This document shows, one piece after another, positions 61,017-64,000 of a stretch of DNA of 64,000 nucleotides (position 1 is its first letter; each line of letters begins with the position of its first letter). The DNA comes from Bacteroidota bacterium. Its GTDB lineage: Bacteria; Bacteroidota; Bacteroidia; Bacteroidales; DTGW01. The notes below the pieces were generated by a model. It did not search any database. It had not been told where the DNA came from and saw only the letters and a program-made list of their open reading frames with translations. The position numbers were made by a program, and so were the translations under genes. The stretch spans positions 57,675 through 121,674 of the forward strand of contig JAKPQD010000133.1 in NCBI GenBank assembly GCA_029572965.1, given 5' to 3'.

Positions 61017-62120
61017 ATGTATTTGCATCTCAAAAAACGCAATACTTTTTTCATTATTTGCCTGTTTTTATGCATGATGACAGCAGGCTTTTTTTCTTGT
61101 AAGTTTGATGAGAACCCTGATGAATATTTGTTTACAACAAAGGAAGTAACTAAAGATATTGATTCTTTAGATGTTTGGACTAAGTCTAATATTTATATCA
61201 TCCGTAAAAAGGATTTTACGGTAAAAGGAAGGCTTATAATCCAGGCTGGTACTATTATTAAATTTGACCCTGCTGTTAAACCCTCAATAATTATTACCGA
61301 TTCTGGTTCATTGTCATGCATGGGCACCAATGCAAGTCCAATTATGTTTACCTCGCTTGATGATGATGAAAAAGGGGGGGATTCAAATAACGACAAGCAG
61401 CCCAGGAAGCCTGCCGCTGGTGATTGGGGCGAAATAATTATTAGAAGCAAAGAATTAGCTGTAATTAATAATTGTTACTTTCTGTATGGCGGTGGCAGCA
61501 CTGATAAAAGTACAATAGTTGCAGATAGCGCTGCTGTAGATATCAGCAATTGTGTATTTGGATACAACAACGGCGGTAATTTGTACGAAGGGAATGGGGT
61601 GCTGAATTTGCTTAAAGCTAAAACCGGCACCAGGGTTAGGAATTGTTATTTTCATTCGGGGAATTTACCCATGGTCATAGCTTCAAACTTTTCTATTGAT
61701 AATACTAACCAGTTTCACAATCCTAAAGACTCTACCCAAAAAAATAATTATAATGCCATCAAAATAGCCGGAAATCAAGCTGTTCAGGGGCAGGTTATTT
61801 GGAACGAAGAAAATGTGCCTTTTTATGTAAGTACTGATATTCTTGAAATTTCAGGTAATAACAACCTTACATTGGGAAACAATACTGTGTTGAAGTTTAA
61901 AGCTGGTGCTAAACTCCTGCTGGACAATGGTTACAGCTCGTTGTTAAATGCAGATGGGCCGGGAGTATTCCTTACATCGGTTTATGACGATTACCGAAAA
62001 GGCGATACCAATGGGGATAAAAACCAAACATTACCTGCGAATGGGGATTGGTTGATAAAAATATACTCCGATTCGGCAGCATTCAACCGTTCTCATCTTT
62101 ATTATTTTGTTGAAAACTGA
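61017..62120 (+). CDS. Lipoprotein with right-handed beta-helix-like repeats
   Basis: A 367-residue lipoprotein (lipobox TAGFFSCKF). The body repeats a strand-turn pattern: LIIQAGTIIKFDPAVKPSI... GSLSCMGTNASPIMFTS and again LTLGNNTVLKFKAGAKLLLD, with GDWGEIIIRSKELAVINNC between. This is the pattern of parallel beta-helix surface lipoproteins of Bacteroidota, which bind or process polysaccharides or act as surface scaffolds. No catalytic residues stand out. Third gene of the ankyrin cluster. Confidence 0.72.
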   Translation: MYLHLKKRNTFFIICLFLCMMTAGFFSCKFDENPDEYLFTTKEVTKDIDSLDVWTKSNIYIIRKKDFTVKGRLIIQAGTIIKFDPAVKPSIIITDSGSLSCMGTNASPIMFTSLDDDEKGGDSNNDKQPRKPAAGDWGEIIIRSKELAVINNCYFLYGGGSTDKSTIVADSAAVDISNCVFGYNNGGNLYEGNGVLNLLKAKTGTRVRNCYFHSGNLPMVIASNFSIDNTNQFHNPKDSTQKNNYNAIKIAGNQAVQGQVIWNEENVPFYVSTDILEISGNNNLTLGNNTVLKFKAGAKLLLDNGYSSLLNADGPGVFLTSVYDDYRKGDTNGDKNQTLPANGDWLIKIYSDSAAFNRSHLYYFVEN

Positions 62121-62127
62121 ACTATCT

Positions 62128-63462
62128 ATGTTTGAAAGGTTCGAAAAATACCTGAAGTCTTTCTGCAAATGTCTTCCGACAGACAAAATAATAGTTGCCG
62201 TGAGCGGTGGGGCTGACTCAATGAGTTTGCTGCACATGCTCTATAAAGCAAAGTATGATATTATCATTGCCCATTGCAATTTTCAGTTACGTGGCGAAGA
62301 GTCAGACAACGAGGAGCAATTGGTAAGGCAGACCGCTGCTAAGCTTGACATCCCGATTTACGTCAAACGCTTTGAAACAACTGAGTATGCCAGCCTGAAA
62401 AACATCAGCATCCAAATGGCAGCAAGGGAACTACGGTATAGTTGGTTTGAAAACCTCAGGCGTAATCTGTCATATCATAAAATTGCCGTTGCTCACAATG
62501 CTGATGACAATATTGAGACTTTTTTCATCAATCTAATCAGGGGGACAGGTATAGCTGGTCTTACTGGTATGAAGGCTGTTTCGGGAAATATTGTACGGCC
62601 GCTTTTATTTGCTACCCGCGAAGAGATTGAAGCTTATTGCCAAACTGAGAATATTGTTTTTGCTACTGATTCATCTAATCTGTCGGACAAATACCTTAGA
62701 AATAATATCCGTCATAACATAGTTCCGTTGTTAAGACAGATGAACGGGGTGTTTGATCAGACCATGTTGGATAACTTAAAGAAGTTGCAAGGGGCTTACG
62801 CTATTTATAGTGATGCAATAAAGAATATTATTAATGAAATTGTATCAGCATCATCTGAAAGCATGATATTAATTGATATCAGAGCATTGTTAAATACAGT
62901 AGAACCATCAACAGTCTTGTTTGAAATATTGAAGGAGTATAATTTCAGTCCGGTGGTTGTTTCCGAGATTTATAACAGCCTCGATGCCGACAGCGGAAAG
63001 CAGTTTTTCTCTGAAAGCCATTGGCTGGTAAAAGACCGGGATAAGCTGATTGTTAGCAGGCTAAGTGAAGATAAGGCTAACAACGAAGACGTATTTTATA
63101 TCTTTGAAGATACGGAACATATAAACATACCAATTAGCATGTCTTTCATCAAATCAAGTGCTGAAGGATATGAAATTAAAAAGAACCCCAATATTGCGGC
63201 TTTAGATTATGATAAGCTTGTTTTTCCATTGATATTGAGGCATTGGCGACATGGAGATTATTTTATCCCAATGGGGATGAAGGGAATAAAAAAGGTAAGC
63301 GACTTTTTTGTTGATAAAAAGCTATCTTTGCCTGAGAAAGAAAGTGTATGGCTTTTGTTCAGTGCCGGAGAGCTTGTATGGGTTACAGGTATGCGTATTG
63401 ACGAGCGGTATAAGATTACCAATGGTACGCAGCAGGTGTATGAGGTGGAAGTAGGGGAGTAG
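62128..63462 (+). CDS. tilS: tRNA(Ile)-lysidine synthase
   Basis: 444 residues from ATG 62128, 7 bases after the beta-helix gene; a TTG at 62107 is less likely. PP-loop AVSGGADSMSLLHML (about 31-45), then IIAHCNFQLRGEESDNEE, AVAHNADDNIETFFINLIRGTG, VRPLLFATREEIEAYC and YLRNNIRHNIVPLL; the C-terminal domain ends LRHWRHGDYFIPMGMKGIKKVSDFF. It modifies C34 of tRNA-Ile(CAU). Its last codons and stop lie in an 8-bp tandem repeat. Confidence 0.94.
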   Translation: MFERFEKYLKSFCKCLPTDKIIVAVSGGADSMSLLHMLYKAKYDIIIAHCNFQLRGEESDNEEQLVRQTAAKLDIPIYVKRFETTEYASLKNISIQMAARELRYSWFENLRRNLSYHKIAVAHNADDNIETFFINLIRGTGIAGLTGMKAVSGNIVRPLLFATREEIEAYCQTENIVFATDSSNLSDKYLRNNIRHNIVPLLRQMNGVFDQTMLDNLKKLQGAYAIYSDAIKNIINEIVSASSESMILIDIRALLNTVEPSTVLFEILKEYNFSPVVVSEIYNSLDADSGKQFFSESHWLVKDRDKLIVSRLSEDKANNEDVFYIFEDTEHINIPISMSFIKSSAEGYEIKKNPNIAALDYDKLVFPLILRHWRHGDYFIPMGMKGIKKVSDFFVDKKLSLPEKESVWLLFSAGELVWVTGMRIDERYKITNGTQQVYEVEVGE

Positions 63463-63497
63463 GGGAGTAGAAGAGTAGAAGAGTAGAAGAGTAAGAA
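63450..63497 (+). repeat. Tandem 8-bp repeat at the end of tilS
   Basis: AGTAGGGG twice, AGTAGAAG three times and a partial AGTAAGAA. The tilS stop codon TAG is in the second unit, so changes in copy number alter the end of the gene little but could change mRNA 3' structure. Confidence 0.7.
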
Positions 63498-63523
63498 TAT
63501 ACTTAAACAACTATCAACTAAAT

Positions 63524-63859
63524 ATGAGCGACAATAATCAATACGAAAAAATAATAGCCTCAATTGCTACACAAAAGGAAGCTTGGATACTGCAGACAGA
63601 CGAGGGACTTATTGCAATGTTTGAAGACAACGACATGAATAGCTACATCCCTGTATGGACAAGCAAGGAACAAGCCCAGAAAAGTGCAGACGAAGACTGG
63701 GAAGGCTATACGGCTGGCAGAATGGGTATAGGCGAGTTTGTTGAATGGATGCAGGAACTTAAGGATGACGAAATCCTTGTAGGCCTATATTCTGATGCAA
63801 ACCAGGCATTTTCTGTAGATCCTATGGAATTGAAAAAACAGTTGTTGGCAAAAAAATAA
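63524..63859 (+). CDS. DUF2750 domain protein
   Basis: A 111-residue cytosolic acidic protein; KIIASIATQKEAWILQTDEG, VWTSKEQAQKSADEDWEGYTAG, EFVEWMQELKDDEILVGLYSD and the final VDPMELKKQLLAKK follow the DUF2750 family. Function unknown. It follows tilS after the tandem repeat. Confidence 0.82.
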   Translation: MSDNNQYEKIIASIATQKEAWILQTDEGLIAMFEDNDMNSYIPVWTSKEQAQKSADEDWEGYTAGRMGIGEFVEWMQELKDDEILVGLYSDANQAFSVDPMELKKQLLAKK

Positions 63860-63877
63860 AAGAGAGTATAAAATATT

Positions 63878-63891
63878 TTGTGTAAACACAA
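63878..63891. promoter_or_regulatory. 14-bp perfect palindrome
   Basis: TTGTGT-AA-ACACAA. Lies between DUF2750 and the convergent gene at the window end. Could be a transcription factor site or a weak terminator. Confidence 0.3.
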
Positions 63892-63924
63892 TAATTTGAT
63901 TTTTAATTTATTTTACATCTGGTT

Positions 63925-64000
63925 TCAAAAATAGTCAAAAATTGATGAAGGATCATACCCCAATTTTGGATTGGCATATTCCACTTTTCCTCGATATTTC
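63925..64000 (-). CDS. C-terminal end of an unknown gene (runs off the window)
   Basis: The minus-strand frame ends KYRGKVEYANPKLGYDPS... SSIFDYF followed by TGA at 63927-63925. It is open to the window edge (24 codons) and has a natural amino-acid mix, so it is probably the tail of a gene transcribed leftward. Too short to name. Confidence 0.45.
   Translation of the reverse strand, partial: KYRGKVEYANPKLGYDPSSIFDYF

Noticed and set aside
63450..63497. CRISPR-like repeat array
   Set aside because: Units are only 8 bp and have no spacers; no cas gene nearby.

Overview
The window reads as chromosomal core DNA of a Bacteroidota member, probably an environmental Bacteroidales-like lineage. The evidence is AT-rich intergenic DNA, repeated TAnnTTTG promoter boxes (often with an upstream TTTG or TTG), almost no Shine-Dalgarno sequences, two secreted proteins with type IX secretion C-terminal sorting domains, a large Bacteroidota-type signal peptidase I, a DPP-IV peptidase, and OprB-like and FadL-like outer-membrane proteins. 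There is no prophage, CRISPR array, rRNA operon or intact insertion sequence. I count about 55 protein genes plus several small ORFs and one tRNA-Arg(TCT).

Layout. 1-4.1 kb: end of rmuC, an orphan antitoxin-like ORF, a GH94 disaccharide phosphorylase and a single PAS protein. 4.2-7.9 kb (minus): DPP-IV peptidase, coaX, lptC and a 59-codon membrane ORF. 8.1-11.3 kb: recF, then WbqC-family protein and rarA. 11.4-13.9 kb: a small-protein transcription unit with its own terminator, an Hpt protein, a CheY-like regulator, kdsA and a nitroreductase. 13.9-17.9 kb (minus): a cobalt/nickel ECF importer (OprB-like porin, CbiM, PDGLE protein, CbiQ, CbiO with a His-rich tail) with a direct-repeat operator candidate. 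18.2-24.2 kb: speA, thrS-infC-rpmI-rplT and dapB. 24.4-28.8 kb: lepB, a 237-bp inverted-repeat element and a T9SS-exported papain-like protease. 29-33.9 kb: secA, a small conserved protein and a nucleotidyltransferase-GHMP kinase fusion. 34.1-39.9 kb: dnaN, a DnaQ-like exonuclease, yjbQ, pepD, a YjjG-type nucleotidase and a CE2-like lipoprotein esterase. 40-46.8 kb: tRNA-Arg, a TPR protein, ribH, a SiaC-like protein, 5-formyl-THF cyclo-ligase, an AddA-like helicase-nuclease and fbaA. 46.8-50.9 kb: a long structured leader and corA, then a FadL-like protein and a Tyr-rich secreted protein. 51-58.9 kb: uvrA, an ECF-type sigma factor, a T9SS protein, and a response regulator paired with a PAS/GAF sensor that lacks a kinase. 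59.2-64 kb: an ankyrin/beta-barrel protein, two lipoproteins, tilS, a DUF2750 protein and the end of a minus-strand gene.

The strongest candidate for something undescribed is the corA leader (about 47.0-47.3 kb). It holds a 16-codon ORF beginning Met-Asp-Asp-Gly-Pro, two mutually exclusive hairpins (one touching that ORF's stop codon, the other covering the next start codon), and a 39-codon hydrophobic basic ORF before the Mg/Co transporter gene. Others are the metal-import operon with a GTAACAC direct repeat over its start site, Shine-Dalgarno sequences confined to a few genes, the ankyrin/barrel/lipoprotein cluster, and several small transcription units and palindromic repeats. All of these come from reading the sequence; none has been tested by search or alignment.
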